From Mycolicibacterium parafortuitum (lineage in GTDB: Bacteria; Actinomycetota; Actinomycetes; Mycobacteriales; Mycobacteriaceae), in contig NZ_AP022598.1 of NCBI RefSeq assembly GCF_010725485.1, forward strand, positions 2,728,001 through 2,792,000: 64,000 nt of DNA, written 5' to 3'. Position 1 is the first letter of the stretch; each line of letters starts with the position of its first letter. Below, in pieces: positions 40,613-49,157 of this stretch. The position numbers and the translations under genes are program-made. The notes under the pieces were generated by a model, which had not been told where the DNA came from, made no database searches, and was given only the letters and a program-made list of their open reading frames with translations.

Positions 40613-41992
40613 TCAGCGCCGACCGGTGACATGGGAGGCGGCGTCGCCCGGCAGCCGCAGTGTTTCCACCAACGTGAGCGCCATCAGCCCGCCGAGCGCC
40701 AGGAACGTCCACGAATAGGACGTCGTCACGGTCAGCAGCAGCGCGGCGACGGCGATCCCCAGCCCCGCACCGAGCTCCTGCACCGTCGCGTTCAGCGTAT
40801 TGGCGTGCGTCAACTCGTCACCGTCGACGTCGGCGAACGCGAGGCTGTTGTACGCGGTGAAACCGATGGACCGCAGCGCACCGCTGACGTAGAGCGCGGC
40901 AGCGATCACCACGACGGGGGTGCCCGGCTCAAGCAGAGCCAGCACGCCGAACCACCCCACCGACAGGATCGCGTTCACCACCAGCACCCGTTTGATGCCG
41001 AAGCGTCGCATCAGCGGCGTGGTCAACGGTTTGATCGTCACGTTTCCCAGGAACAGCGCGGCCACCATCGAGCCGGCGGTGAACGCCGACCAGCCGAACT
41101 CCAACTGGAACATCAGGGGCAGCAGGAACGGCACCGCGGTGATCACGAGGCGGTACAGCGAACCCCCGGACACCGTGATCCGCAACGTGCGCACCCGCAG
41201 TACCGACAGCCGCACCAACGGGGACGCCGCGCGCCGCAGATGCCACAGCGCTCCGCCCAGCAGGATCACCGCGGCGACCAGGCCGACGCCGACGAACGTC
41301 CAATCGGTGCCGCTGACCCGGATGTGTTCCAGCGCCATCAGCGCCGCGGCGATCCCGGCGCCGACCAGCAGCAGGCCTTTCCAGTCCAGCGGCCTCGGGG
41401 TCGGGGACGGCGCGCCGCGAATCAGCTTGAACGCCAACATCAGTCCGACGATGCCGACGGGGATGTTGACCAGGAAGATCCACCGCCACGACCCCAGGGT
41501 GGCGATGGCCCCGCCGAGCACCGGCGCGACCACCGGGGCGGTCAACGCGGGCCAGGTCAGCAGAGCGATCGCCCGCACCAGGTCGGCTTTCGCGCTGAAC
41601 CGCAGCACGGCGAGCCGGCCGACGGGCACCATCATCGCGCCGCCCACGCCCTGCAGCACGCGCATCGCCACCAGCATCCCCAACGAGGTGCTCAACGCAC
41701 ATCCGAGCGACGCCACCGTGAACACGACCACCGCGGTGAGGAATACCGGTCGGATGCCGAACCGGTCGGCCATCCAACCGCTGGCCGGGATCAAGACGGC
41801 GGCGGTGAGCAGATAGCAGGACACCGCGACGTTCACGTCGACGGGGGCGACTCCGAAGGTGTCGGCGATGGCCGGAATTGCCGGCGCCATGATGGTGGCG
41901 TCCAGGATCTCCATGAACATGGCGCCGGCCACCAGAAGTGCCATGCCCCGCGGGAACGACGGCGACGGGGCGGCTGACGACACGGGATCCAA
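40613..41992 (-). CDS. MFS drug-exporter-like transporter (DHA2 type)
   Basis: A 459-aa transporter with 12-14 helices. The N-terminal LDATIMAPAIPAIA motif (about residues 31-44, D1-like of the EmrB/QacA group), the cytosolic loop GWMADRFGIRPVFL (motif A) and RVLQGVGGAMMVPVGRL (motif B) are clear. ALTAPVVAPVLGGAIA resembles the antiporter motif C. It is probably a proton-coupled exporter of drugs or metabolites. It is monocistronic as far as can be seen; substrate unknown. Confidence 0.88.
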   Translation of the reverse strand: MDPVSSAAPSPSFPRGMALLVAGAMFMEILDATIMAPAIPAIADTFGVAPVDVNVAVSCYLLTAAVLIPASGWMADRFGIRPVFLTAVVVFTVASLGCALSTSLGMLVAMRVLQGVGGAMMVPVGRLAVLRFSAKADLVRAIALLTWPALTAPVVAPVLGGAIATLGSWRWIFLVNIPVGIVGLMLAFKLIRGAPSPTPRPLDWKGLLLVGAGIAAALMALEHIRVSGTDWTFVGVGLVAAVILLGGALWHLRRAASPLVRLSVLRVRTLRITVSGGSLYRLVITAVPFLLPLMFQLEFGWSAFTAGSMVAALFLGNVTIKPLTTPLMRRFGIKRVLVVNAILSVGWFGVLALLEPGTPVVVIAAALYVSGALRSIGFTAYNSLAFADVDGDELTHANTLNATVQELGAGLGIAVAALLLTVTTSYSWTFLALGGLMALTLVETLRLPGDAASHVTGRR

Positions 41993-42030
41993 ACCTAGAC
42001 CGGTGCCGGTGGCGGCGCCCGCCGGGCGGC

Positions 42031-42315
42031 TCAGTTGCAGTCGAGGGACACCGCGACCTTGCGCCGCGGCACCACGGTGAACACGTTGAAATCGTCGTCG
42101 TCGACGAAGAACTGCTGTGCCGGGGCCGGCAGGCTACGCACCCCGGACACTGTGCATTCCGACAGCGGTGCGTTTCCGACCCGGCTGATCCGTACGTCGA
42201 CACCCTGCGCGCGCAACTGGTCGATGGTCGTCTGCGCGTTTTCGGCGTGCGCGGGGGAGGCGAGGGCGAGCGCGGCGGCCAGCGGCAGCAGACCTGCGGC
42301 GAGGGTTTTTCTCAT
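42031..42315 (-). CDS. Small secreted protein (94 aa)
   Basis: ATG 42315 follows AAGGAG; an upstream in-frame start at 42372 is rejected. The signal peptide MRKTLAAGLLPLAAALALASPAHA cleaves at AHA-EN. The mature part has TIDQLRAQGVDVRISRVGNAPLSECTVSGVR and ends VAVSLDCN with two Cys that could form a disulfide. This matches a common mycobacterial secreted family of unknown role. Confidence 0.75.
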   Translation of the reverse strand: MRKTLAAGLLPLAAALALASPAHAENAQTTIDQLRAQGVDVRISRVGNAPLSECTVSGVRSLPAPAQQFFVDDDDFNVFTVVPRRKVAVSLDCN

Positions 42316-42444
42316 GGTGTGACTCCTTGCGACGGTGCGGCGGTGATGTCTGGCCGCGATGGATGACACCAATCGTCGTGACCCGGCACGGGCAGTGCTT
42401 GGAGTTTGCGTGGAGATCGGGTGGAGAACTCCCGGTGACTTACG

Positions 42445-42786
42445 TCAGCCGGTGACCACGTGGTCGTAGGTCGGGCAGTACGCGCTCACCGCGGCGGTCA
42501 TCAGGTGCGTGGCCTGGTATTCGTCGACGCCCTCACCCAACAGGTTGGCGATGATGTCGGCCCGGATGCGGGCCGGGTCGACGTTGTTCGCCGACCCTTC
42601 GGCGACGACGTCACAGACGTTGTTGCCGGCCTCGACGGCCTCCTCCGCGGTGGCGAACTGAAGTCCGAGATGCGCGACGGCGGCGAGGAACGCGGCATCG
42701 GCGTCGGTGGCGTTACCGACCGGGGCGAGGGCAAGCGCGACGGCGCCTGCCGAGACGAGCGACAGCCCGATGTTGTGCGCGCGCAT
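42445..42786 (-). CDS. DUF732-family secreted protein
   Basis: A 113-aa protein with a signal peptide (about residues 1-27, ending VGNATDA) and the DUF732 core DAAFLAAVAHLGLQFATAEEAVEAGNNVCDVVAEG with a paired Cys near the C-terminus (SAYCPTYDH). AGGAGG precedes the ATG. DUF732 proteins are multi-copy in mycobacteria, exported, helical and of unknown function. It is 129 bp upstream of another small secreted protein on the same strand. Confidence 0.85.
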   Translation of the reverse strand: MRAHNIGLSLVSAGAVALALAPVGNATDADAAFLAAVAHLGLQFATAEEAVEAGNNVCDVVAEGSANNVDPARIRADIIANLLGEGVDEYQATHLMTAAVSAYCPTYDHVVTG

Positions 42787-43006
42787 ACAGCCTCCTGGGA
42801 AAGGTCTGTGCGGATGGTAGCCGCGGGTACGAGGCGGACCCGGGATTTGCGCGTCCGGCGCCGACGAGTCGGATTGTCCTCTGACGTCGGCTCTTCGCTA
42901 CCCTGTAGGCGGTTGTCGCGGGTTCGACACCGGGTTCAGACTGCAGCCTCCCGCCGATGATGTACTCCGCGCTGACCGGGGTACACGACGAGACGAGGCT
43001 TTTTAC

Positions 43007-43345
43007 GTGCAGCAATTCACCGAACATGAGGTCGACGGTGTGGCAGTTGTCGTGGCCGTCGGTGCCGTGGACATGCTGACGGCGCCGCAGCTGCAGGACG
43101 CGATCACAGCCGCGGCGCAGCGCAAGCCGTCCGGCCTCGTCGTGGACATGACGCAGGTGGATTTCCTGGGTTCTGCCGGGATGCAGGTACTGATGATCAC
43201 GCGAAAGCACCTCGACGCCGGCATCACATTCGCGGTCGTCGCCGACGGTCCGGCGACGAGCCGACCCCTGAAGATCACCGGCATCACCGACTACGTGGAC
43301 GTGTATCCGACACTCGACATCGCGCTGCGCAATATGGCCGGCTGA
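43007..43345 (+). CDS. STAS-domain anti-sigma-factor antagonist
   Basis: A 112-aa stand-alone STAS domain, GTG start. SGLVVDMTQVDFLGSAGMQVLMI contains the phosphorylatable Ser56 in the canonical position. Such proteins bind an RsbW/SpoIIAB-type kinase when dephosphorylated and release a stress sigma factor. It is followed 46 bp later by a second STAS gene. No kinase or sigma gene is adjacent. In mycobacteria the SigF network is the likely partner. Confidence 0.87.
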   Translation: MQQFTEHEVDGVAVVVAVGAVDMLTAPQLQDAITAAAQRKPSGLVVDMTQVDFLGSAGMQVLMITRKHLDAGITFAVVADGPATSRPLKITGITDYVDVYPTLDIALRNMAG

Positions 43346-43391
43346 GAAAAGACGTCGGGCTCGGTCACCTGCGCAGGTAGATTGGGCTGTA

Positions 43392-43799
43392 ATGACCGTC
43401 ACGTCGATACGCAGCAGGTCTGCCGACTGTCGAAGCTTCTCCATCGCCTCGACGTCGCTGGTCCTGTCGTGCCGGACCGAAGGGTCGGGTGCCGACCGGC
43501 ACACGACGGTCTCGGTCGGCGGGGAGATCGACGCGCACAACGCCAAGCAGTTCGCCCACCTGGTGCGCGAGGCCGCAGCCGGTTCCGCGGCACTCGTCCT
43601 CGATCTGACCGAGGTGAACTTCCTGGCGTTCGACGGCGCATCGGCGCTGTATGCGATCAGTGCACACCTGGCCCGTGAGGACGTCGGATGGTGCGTCGTA
43701 CCGAGCCCGGCGGTGACGCGCGTGGTGAAGCTCTGCGATCCCGAAGGCCTGATCCCGCTACGGGAGATCCCGTCGGTGCGCGGCGTCAAACCGGCCTGA
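43392..43799 (+). CDS. STAS-domain protein lacking the phospho-serine
   Basis: A 135-aa protein with a 35-residue N-terminal extension, then a STAS fold (TTVSVGGEIDAHNAKQFAHLVREAA and ALVLDLTEVNFLAFDGASALYAI). Aligned with the neighbouring STAS protein (VDFLGSAGM), the phospho-acceptor Ser is replaced by Phe80 (VNFLAFDGA). It may therefore be a constitutively active antagonist or a decoy. It is probably cotranscribed with the first STAS gene. Confidence 0.8.
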   Translation: MTVTSIRSRSADCRSFSIASTSLVLSCRTEGSGADRHTTVSVGGEIDAHNAKQFAHLVREAAAGSAALVLDLTEVNFLAFDGASALYAISAHLAREDVGWCVVPSPAVTRVVKLCDPEGLIPLREIPSVRGVKPA

Positions 43800-44171
43800 T
43801 CTGAGCCGGCGGCGGATTTGCTGTCGTGTCGCTGTGTGATCTGCCGCTCACTTTGCCCGGCAAACCTAAGAATTCATCTTCGGGCAATCTTCGTCACACC
43901 CCGCCGAGGCACTTGCCGGCGAACCTGCCGGCGCAGCTCAGAGGGTGATTCCGTATTGCTAACAAAATGTAACGGTGTGATAACGAAGAAATTATTAAGC
44001 GCAGTCTGAGAAGGCGTGCCGCAATTCGCCGGCTGCGCCATTTCGCTTGTGCCGACCTTGATTTCGCGTGGCTACACTCGGTTCAGACCGCTTCCGAACC
44101 GGAAGCGAAATGCCGAGACAGGCCCGGAATCTAGTGCCCGGTAGAGCTTACCGGCGGAGGTACCCAGACAT
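43800..44171 (+). promoter_or_regulatory. AT-rich regulatory region of the beta-propeller gene
   Basis: This 372-bp gap has no credible gene. Around 43955-44000 it is very AT-rich (AACAAAATGTAAC, GAAATTATTAAGC). TACACT at 44073-44078 could be a -10 box. Downstream, CGCTTCCG (44089-44096) pairs with CGGAAGCG (44100-44107), and CGGTA (44139-44143) with TACCG (44149-44153), so the mRNA leader may fold. GGCGGAGG precedes the ATG. The M. tuberculosis relative Rv1057 is strongly stress-regulated. Confidence 0.5.
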
Positions 44172-45251
44172 ATGGCTAACTTTTCGCTGCCCGTGGGGCG
44201 CGTGTTGCACAACCGCAAAAACGTTACTGATGGGGTCGACGAGTCTGTTGTGAACACTCCGGCCGGCGACGTGGTGCTTGAGCGCCGGGTCACCTCGGCG
44301 CGCGGCCCGATCGGCGATGTCGCCGCCGGCAGCGGCGGCGTGGTCATCGCCAACGCCGGTGACGACACCGTCTCGGTGCTCGACCCCGCGAGCCTGCGGA
44401 TGTCCGGCGCGATCGCCGTCGACGGGGAACCCATCGCGGTGGCCGTCGCCGACGACCGCGCCTACGTGGCGGTCGCCGCCGACAGCCACGACGCGGTCGC
44501 CGTGATCGACCTCGGCACCCACACCGTGACCGCGACCTATCCCGTCGCATCCGGGGTGACCTCGCTCGCGGTCAGCCCCGACGGCAAGCGGGTCTACGTC
44601 GGACGGACGGCGCAGGATCGCGTCGACGTCGCCGTCATCGACGTCACCGCCGAGCGCGTCGGCACCATCGGGATCGGACGCGGCCCGGCCGCCAACATCG
44701 ACGCGATGATCGCCGATCCGAACGGCAAGCGGCTCTATCTCGGCGTCACCGACACCGACGGCAGCCGGCTGATCGTCGTGGACGTGGAGACCAACCGGGT
44801 CGGCCGCGTCGTACCCGTCGGCGCCCCGATCCGCGACCTCGGTTACGCGGGGGACACCGTCTACGTGCTGACCTCCGACCGCGCGGTCGGAGGTGCCGTG
44901 CACGTCGTCGACCTGGCGACGCTGCGGATCACCGACTCGGTCAGCCTCGGTGGAGCGCCCACGCAGCTCGTGATAAGCGCCGACCAGACGCGGGCCTACA
45001 TCGTCGACTACGACCGGGTGGCGATGCTGTGCACGCTGTCCCTCGACGTGGTCGACTCGTTGCGCGTCGATGCCCGGCCGTCCTGCGTGACCCAGAGCGT
45101 GGACGGCACCCGACTCTACATCGCCGACTACGCCGGCGGCGTCAGTGTCTTCTCGGTCGAGTCGTCGATCGAGACGCTGTACAACCAGTTCCTCGCGACC
45201 GATCCGATCGCGGCGCACCCGCCGCGCATCCTGCAGGCCGCCGGGGTCTAA
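44172..45251 (+). CDS. YncE-like beta-propeller protein (Rv1057-like)
   Basis: A 359-aa protein of repeated four-stranded blades, each with a pattern like VIANAGDDTVSVLDPASL, YVAVAADSHDAVAVIDLGTH and LAVSPDGKRVYVGRTAQDRVDVAVID; about seven blades, so a full propeller. No signal peptide is visible. It resembles M. tuberculosis Rv1057, a SigE/MprAB-controlled stress protein of unknown activity. The long AT-rich upstream region fits strong regulation. It is convergent with the two-component system (4-bp overlap). Confidence 0.82.
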   Translation: MANFSLPVGRVLHNRKNVTDGVDESVVNTPAGDVVLERRVTSARGPIGDVAAGSGGVVIANAGDDTVSVLDPASLRMSGAIAVDGEPIAVAVADDRAYVAVAADSHDAVAVIDLGTHTVTATYPVASGVTSLAVSPDGKRVYVGRTAQDRVDVAVIDVTAERVGTIGIGRGPAANIDAMIADPNGKRLYLGVTDTDGSRLIVVDVETNRVGRVVPVGAPIRDLGYAGDTVYVLTSDRAVGGAVHVVDLATLRITDSVSLGGAPTQLVISADQTRAYIVDYDRVAMLCTLSLDVVDSLRVDARPSCVTQSVDGTRLYIADYAGGVSVFSVESSIETLYNQFLATDPIAAHPPRILQAAGV

Positions 45252-45937
45252 CGCCACTGGTAGCGGGTCTTCGGCCGGCCCGCCCCGCCATAGTCGGTCT
45301 GCCTGCGCACCGTGCCCTCATCGGCCAGTCGCTCCAGGTACCGCCACGCGGTCACGCGTGAGACGCCGACCTGCCTGGCGACCGCGTCGGCGGTGACACC
45401 GTCGGCGGAATCCCGTACCGCGCGGGCGATCTCGTCGTTGGTTCCCGGGGCGGCACCCTTGGGTGCAGCCGCCCGGTCGGCTCCGATGCGCAGCTCCGAG
45501 AGTGCACGGTCGACTTCGGCCTGACTGGCCGCATCCGTCCCGGCCGGCAGCGCCTCCCGGTAGCGGCGGTAGCGTTCCAGCCGTTCGCGGAACGCGGCGA
45601 AGGTGAACGGTTTGAGCAGATACGCTAGCGCGCCGTGCCCGACGGCGGCACGCACCATCTCCAGATCCCGTTCAGAGGTGATCGCGATGATGTCCGGTGC
45701 CGGCCGCAGCCCGGACAGCGCCGACGCCAGCGAGATCCCGCTGGCGTCGGGAAGACCGATGTCGAGCAGCACCAGATCGATCGGCGCGTCGGACGCCGCG
45801 GCCTCGGACGCGGCCCGCATCGCGTCGCGCGCGGTGTGGGCGACCGCCGCGACCGAAAAGCCGTCGAGCCGAGCCAGATACGCCTGATGCGCCTCGGCGA
45901 TCAACGGCTCGTCCTCGACGATCAGAACGGTGATCAC
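45248..45937 (-). CDS. CitB/DcuR-type response regulator
   Basis: A 229-aa protein. The receiver domain (residues 1-120) has EDEP acidic pocket, phospho-acceptor Asp59 (LVLLDIGLPD) and Lys109 (YLLKPF). The C-terminal winged-helix DNA-binding part has GVTADAVARQVGVSRVTAWRYLERLADEGTVRRQ, as in CitB/DcuR/DctR regulators of C4-dicarboxylate and citrate uptake. The GTG at 45937 overlaps the kinase TGA (GTGA). Likely target: dctA on the other side of the kinase gene. Confidence 0.88.
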   Translation of the reverse strand: MITVLIVEDEPLIAEAHQAYLARLDGFSVAAVAHTARDAMRAASEAAASDAPIDLVLLDIGLPDASGISLASALSGLRPAPDIIAITSERDLEMVRAAVGHGALAYLLKPFTFAAFRERLERYRRYREALPAGTDAASQAEVDRALSELRIGADRAAAPKGAAPGTNDEIARAVRDSADGVTADAVARQVGVSRVTAWRYLERLADEGTVRRQTDYGGAGRPKTRYQWR

Positions 45938-47517
45938 GGCATCTCCTCGGGCACCGTCGCGGTGACCACCGACCCGTAGCTCACATCCGCCGTCAACGTC
46001 CCGCCGTGGCGTTTGACCACCTGGGCCACCAACGCCAGCCCGAGGCCGTGCCCGCCGGCGTCGGCGCCGGCCTTGGTCGAGTATCCGCGCCGCATCGCCT
46101 GCTCGAATGTCCGCTCGTCCATGCCGTTTCCACTGTCGGCGACCTGGATCAGCAGTCGGCCGTCGCGCTGGTTGATCGTCACCTCGACCCACGGGTTCTC
46201 CGGATCGCAGGCGTCCATCGCGTTGTCGATCAGATTGCCCGCGACGGTGACCATCTCCTGACCGGACAGCAGCAGAGCCTCGCTGTCCGAAGGCAATTCG
46301 GTGTCCTCGGTGACGGTCAGCTCGATACCGCGCTCGCCGGCCTGAGCGGCCTTGCCCAGCAGCAGCGCCACCACGGCGGGTTCACCGACGGCCGCCGACA
46401 ACCGGTCGACGAGCCGCTGGGACAGGTCGAGTTCGGCGGTCGCGAACCGCACCGCGTCGTCGGCCCGGCCCATCTCGACCATCGTGACGACGGTGTGCAG
46501 CTTGTTCGCGGCCTCGTGCGCCTGGGCGCGCAAGGAGTCGGTCAGCACCTTGAGCGAGTTGAGTTCGCCGAGGGCGCCCTGCAATTCGGTCCGGTCGCGG
46601 ATCGTGACGACCTCGGATCCTTTCGTGCCGTTCTGCACCGGGGAGCGGTTGACCACCAGCACGCGGTCTTCGGTGACATGGATTTCGTCGCGGGCGCCGG
46701 GGTTGTACGTGCGCAGGAATTCCGGGAGGTCGGCAGGCGTGACCCGGCCGTCGGGCAGCGACAGCAGTCGGCGGGCCTCGTCGTTGACCAGCGCCACGCC
46801 GCTGGGGTTCTCCGCGTCGAGCACGATGAGGCCCTCCGACACCGAGTGCAGGATCGCGTCGTGGTGGTCGTACATCACCCGCAGCTCGGCGGGTGCCAGG
46901 CCGCGGGTCTGGCGCAACAGGCGGCGCCGGATCCCCCACACCCCGGCCAGTGAGATCACCAGTGCGCCAACGCCGACCGCCGCGATCACGGGCCACTGCG
47001 CGCGCCAGCGTTCGGCCAGGCTCTGCTGCAGGATGCCCGCGGCGACGAGCCCGATGACCCGGTTGTCGGCGTCGTAGACCGGCACGATGGCGCGGATGGA
47101 CGGTCCGAGTGTTCCGGTGTAGACCTCGGTGAACGATTCCCCGCGCAGCGCCGGTTCGATCGTGCCGAGGTACTCGCCGCCGATCTGGGCCGGATCGGTG
47201 TGCGTGTACCGGGTCCGGTCGGGCGCCATGATCGTGATGAACGCGATGTCGGTGCTGCGGCGCACCAACTCCGTGACCGGCTGCAGGGTTTCGGTGGCGT
47301 GGCCCTCCTCGATCGCCTGCGCGGTCGACGGCGAATCTGCCAGCGCGGTCGCGATGCCCAGCACCTGGTCTCTGGCGGCGGCATCTCCGTCGCGGCGGGC
47401 ATCGAACAGCGCCAGCGCACTCCCTGCCATCACGACCACCGCGATCACCAGGACCTGCAGCGCGATGGCCTGGCCGGCCAGCGACCTCGGCCACGGCATC
47501 CGGTGCCCTGGTCGCAT
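45934..47517 (-). CDS. CitA/DcuS-type sensor histidine kinase
   Basis: A 527-aa kinase: TM1 (about residues 16-38), an extracytoplasmic PAS/PDC-like sensor (about 40-175) with the family motif DIAFITIMAPDRTRYTHTDPAQIGGEYLG, TM2 (about 177-196), a cytosolic PAS (about 218-310), the phospho-His334 in LRAQAHEAANKLHTV, and an HATPase domain (NLIDNAMDAC, DSGNGM, GGHGLGLALV). Such kinases sense C4-dicarboxylates or citrate. It forms an operon with the response regulator and is divergent from dctA. Confidence 0.9.
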   Translation of the reverse strand: MRPGHRMPWPRSLAGQAIALQVLVIAVVVMAGSALALFDARRDGDAAARDQVLGIATALADSPSTAQAIEEGHATETLQPVTELVRRSTDIAFITIMAPDRTRYTHTDPAQIGGEYLGTIEPALRGESFTEVYTGTLGPSIRAIVPVYDADNRVIGLVAAGILQQSLAERWRAQWPVIAAVGVGALVISLAGVWGIRRRLLRQTRGLAPAELRVMYDHHDAILHSVSEGLIVLDAENPSGVALVNDEARRLLSLPDGRVTPADLPEFLRTYNPGARDEIHVTEDRVLVVNRSPVQNGTKGSEVVTIRDRTELQGALGELNSLKVLTDSLRAQAHEAANKLHTVVTMVEMGRADDAVRFATAELDLSQRLVDRLSAAVGEPAVVALLLGKAAQAGERGIELTVTEDTELPSDSEALLLSGQEMVTVAGNLIDNAMDACDPENPWVEVTINQRDGRLLIQVADSGNGMDERTFEQAMRRGYSTKAGADAGGHGLGLALVAQVVKRHGGTLTADVSYGSVVTATVPEEMP

Positions 47518-47553
47518 CGGCGCACCCTCCGTCGTGAACGTAATGAACTAAAC

Positions 47554-47569
47554 CGTGACCTGGGTCACG
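47554..47569. promoter_or_regulatory. CRP/GlxR-like palindrome between the kinase gene and dctA
   Basis: CGTGACC-TG-GGTCACG is a perfect 7-bp-arm palindrome that includes GTGA-N6-TCAC, the core of the mycobacterial CRP (cAMP receptor) consensus TGTGA-N6-TCACA. It lies midway in the 109-bp divergent gap. A site for the CitB-type regulator is an alternative. Confidence 0.6.
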
Positions 47570-47626
47570 TCGTCGGTGAGCATCTTTCCAGACCTGATCG
47601 CCGAGCTGTGTGCCTAAGGAGTTCCG

Positions 47627-49015
47627 ATGACCACCACGATGGACAGGCCCGCCTCCGGGCCGGTACCCGAACCGCCGAAGCGGCGCGACCGCACCCACTG
47701 GCTCTACATCGCCGTGATCGTGGCGGTGGTCGCCGGGGTCGGGGTCGGCATCCTCGCGCCCGACGTCGGCAAGAGCGTCGGGGTGCTCGGGACGATGTTC
47801 GTCGCGCTGATCAAGATGATGATCGCGCCGGTCATCTTCTGCACGATCGTGCTGGGCATCGGATCGGTGCGCAAGGCCGCGACGGTCGGCAAGGTCGGCG
47901 GGCTCGCCTTCGTCTACTTCCTGGCGATGTCGACGTTCGCGCTGGCCATCGGCCTCGTCGTCGGCAACATCCTGCATCCGGGCACCGGCCTCAACGTCAC
48001 CGACACCGCGGGCAAGGGCGCCGAACTCGCCGACAAGGCGCACGAGGCCGGCGGCCTGATGGACTTCGTCCAGGGCATCATCCCGACGTCGATGTTCTCG
48101 GCGCTGACCGAGGGCAGTGTGCTGCAGGCGTTGTTCATCGCGCTGCTGGTCGGTTTCGCCCTGCAAGGGCTCGGCGCCGCGGGCCAGCCCATCCTGCGCG
48201 GTATCGAGCATCTGCAGAAGCTGGTCTTCAAGGTGCTGGTGATGATTCTGTGGCTGGCCCCGATCGGTGCCTTCGGTGCGATCGCCAACGTCGTCGGCCA
48301 GACCGGCTGGGCCGCCGTCGGCCAACTGCTGGCGTTGATGCTGGGCTTCTACCTGACCTGTGCGATCTTCGTGTTCGGCGTGCTCGGCGCGCTGCTGCGG
48401 GTGGTGTCGGGGGTGTCGATCTTCAAGCTGGTCCGCTACCTGGCCCGCGAGTACCTGCTGATCGTGTCGACCTCGTCGTCGGAATCGGCGCTGCCGCGCC
48501 TGATCGCGAAGATGGAGCATCTCGGTGTCGACCGCTCGACCGTCGGCGTCGTCGTCCCGACCGGCTACTCGTTCAACCTCGACGGCACCGCGATCTACCT
48601 GACGATGGCGTCGCTGTTCATCGCCGGCGCACTGGGCGACCCGCTGTCGGTGGGTGAGCAGATCGGCCTGTTGGTGTTCATGATCGTCGCGTCCAAGGGT
48701 GCGGCGGGGGTGACCGGCGCCGGGCTGGCGACGCTGGCCGGCGGCCTGCAGGCCCATCGTCCGGACCTGCTCGACGGGGTCGGGTTGATCGTCGGCATCG
48801 ACCGGTTCATGTCCGAGGCGCGGGCGCTGACCAACTTTTCGGGTAATGCGGTCGCGACGCTGCTGGTCGGATCGTGGACGCACACCCTGGACAAGGACAA
48901 GGTGGATTCCGTTCTGGCAGGCAGGGATCCGTTCGACGAGCTCACGATGCTGGATTCGGATCACGGCTCGCGTGTCGAAGAACCGGCGCAGGAGAAAGCC
49001 CCTGCGGCGGTGTAG
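47627..49015 (+). CDS. dctA: C4-dicarboxylate:cation symporter DctA
   Basis: A 462-aa member of the glutamate/dicarboxylate symporter (SLC1/DAACS) family. Signatures are SSSESALPR (serine-rich re-entrant hairpin 1), GYSFNLDGTAIYL (helix 7 motif; NMDGT in classical glutamate carriers), and GAAGVTGAGLATLAG (hairpin 2), with NFSGNAVATLLVGSW near the end. It imports succinate, fumarate or malate. AAGGAG precedes the ATG. Transcription probably depends on the divergent CitA/CitB-type system and CRP. It is followed by a strong terminator. Confidence 0.9.
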   Translation: MTTTMDRPASGPVPEPPKRRDRTHWLYIAVIVAVVAGVGVGILAPDVGKSVGVLGTMFVALIKMMIAPVIFCTIVLGIGSVRKAATVGKVGGLAFVYFLAMSTFALAIGLVVGNILHPGTGLNVTDTAGKGAELADKAHEAGGLMDFVQGIIPTSMFSALTEGSVLQALFIALLVGFALQGLGAAGQPILRGIEHLQKLVFKVLVMILWLAPIGAFGAIANVVGQTGWAAVGQLLALMLGFYLTCAIFVFGVLGALLRVVSGVSIFKLVRYLAREYLLIVSTSSSESALPRLIAKMEHLGVDRSTVGVVVPTGYSFNLDGTAIYLTMASLFIAGALGDPLSVGEQIGLLVFMIVASKGAAGVTGAGLATLAGGLQAHRPDLLDGVGLIVGIDRFMSEARALTNFSGNAVATLLVGSWTHTLDKDKVDSVLAGRDPFDELTMLDSDHGSRVEEPAQEKAPAAV

Positions 49016-49026
49016 GGCACACGCAG

Positions 49027-49062
49027 GAAAGCCCGGTCGGATCCCTCGCCGGCCGGGCTTTC
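49027..49062 (+). terminator. Terminator after dctA
   Basis: The stem is GAAAGCCCGG (49027-49036) with CCGGGCTTTC (49053-49062), perfect over 10 bp with a GC-rich loop, followed by TGCTGTCC. Confidence 0.8.
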
Positions 49063-49079
49063 TGCTGTCCCCACCCCCT

Positions 49080-49141
49080 CGCGAGCAGACACAAACTCGC
49101 GGCGACACGCGTCGACACGCCGGAGTTTGCGTCTGCTCGCG
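49080..49141. repeat. Intergenic long palindrome (CGCGAGCAGAC type)
   Basis: CGCGAGCAGAC (49080-49090) pairs with GTCTGCTCGCG (49131-49141), and AAACTC (49093-49098) with GAGTTT (49123-49128); the outer 19 bases form a near-perfect stem. It lies between convergent genes just past a terminator. It is a REP-like intergenic element; a similar structure is at 61500-61559. Confidence 0.6.
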
Positions 49142-49157
49142 GGAGAAAGGGGAGGGG

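Noticed and set aside
40361..41977. 538-aa plus-strand frame opposite the MFS transporter
   Set aside because: Antisense shadow rich in Arg, His and Gln; the MFS frame has clear transporter motifs.
46382..49108. 908-aa open frame on the minus strand
   Set aside because: It is the antisense shadow of dctA and reads into the kinase gene in the wrong frame; low-complexity Arg/Gln/His/Asp composition and no ribosome site.
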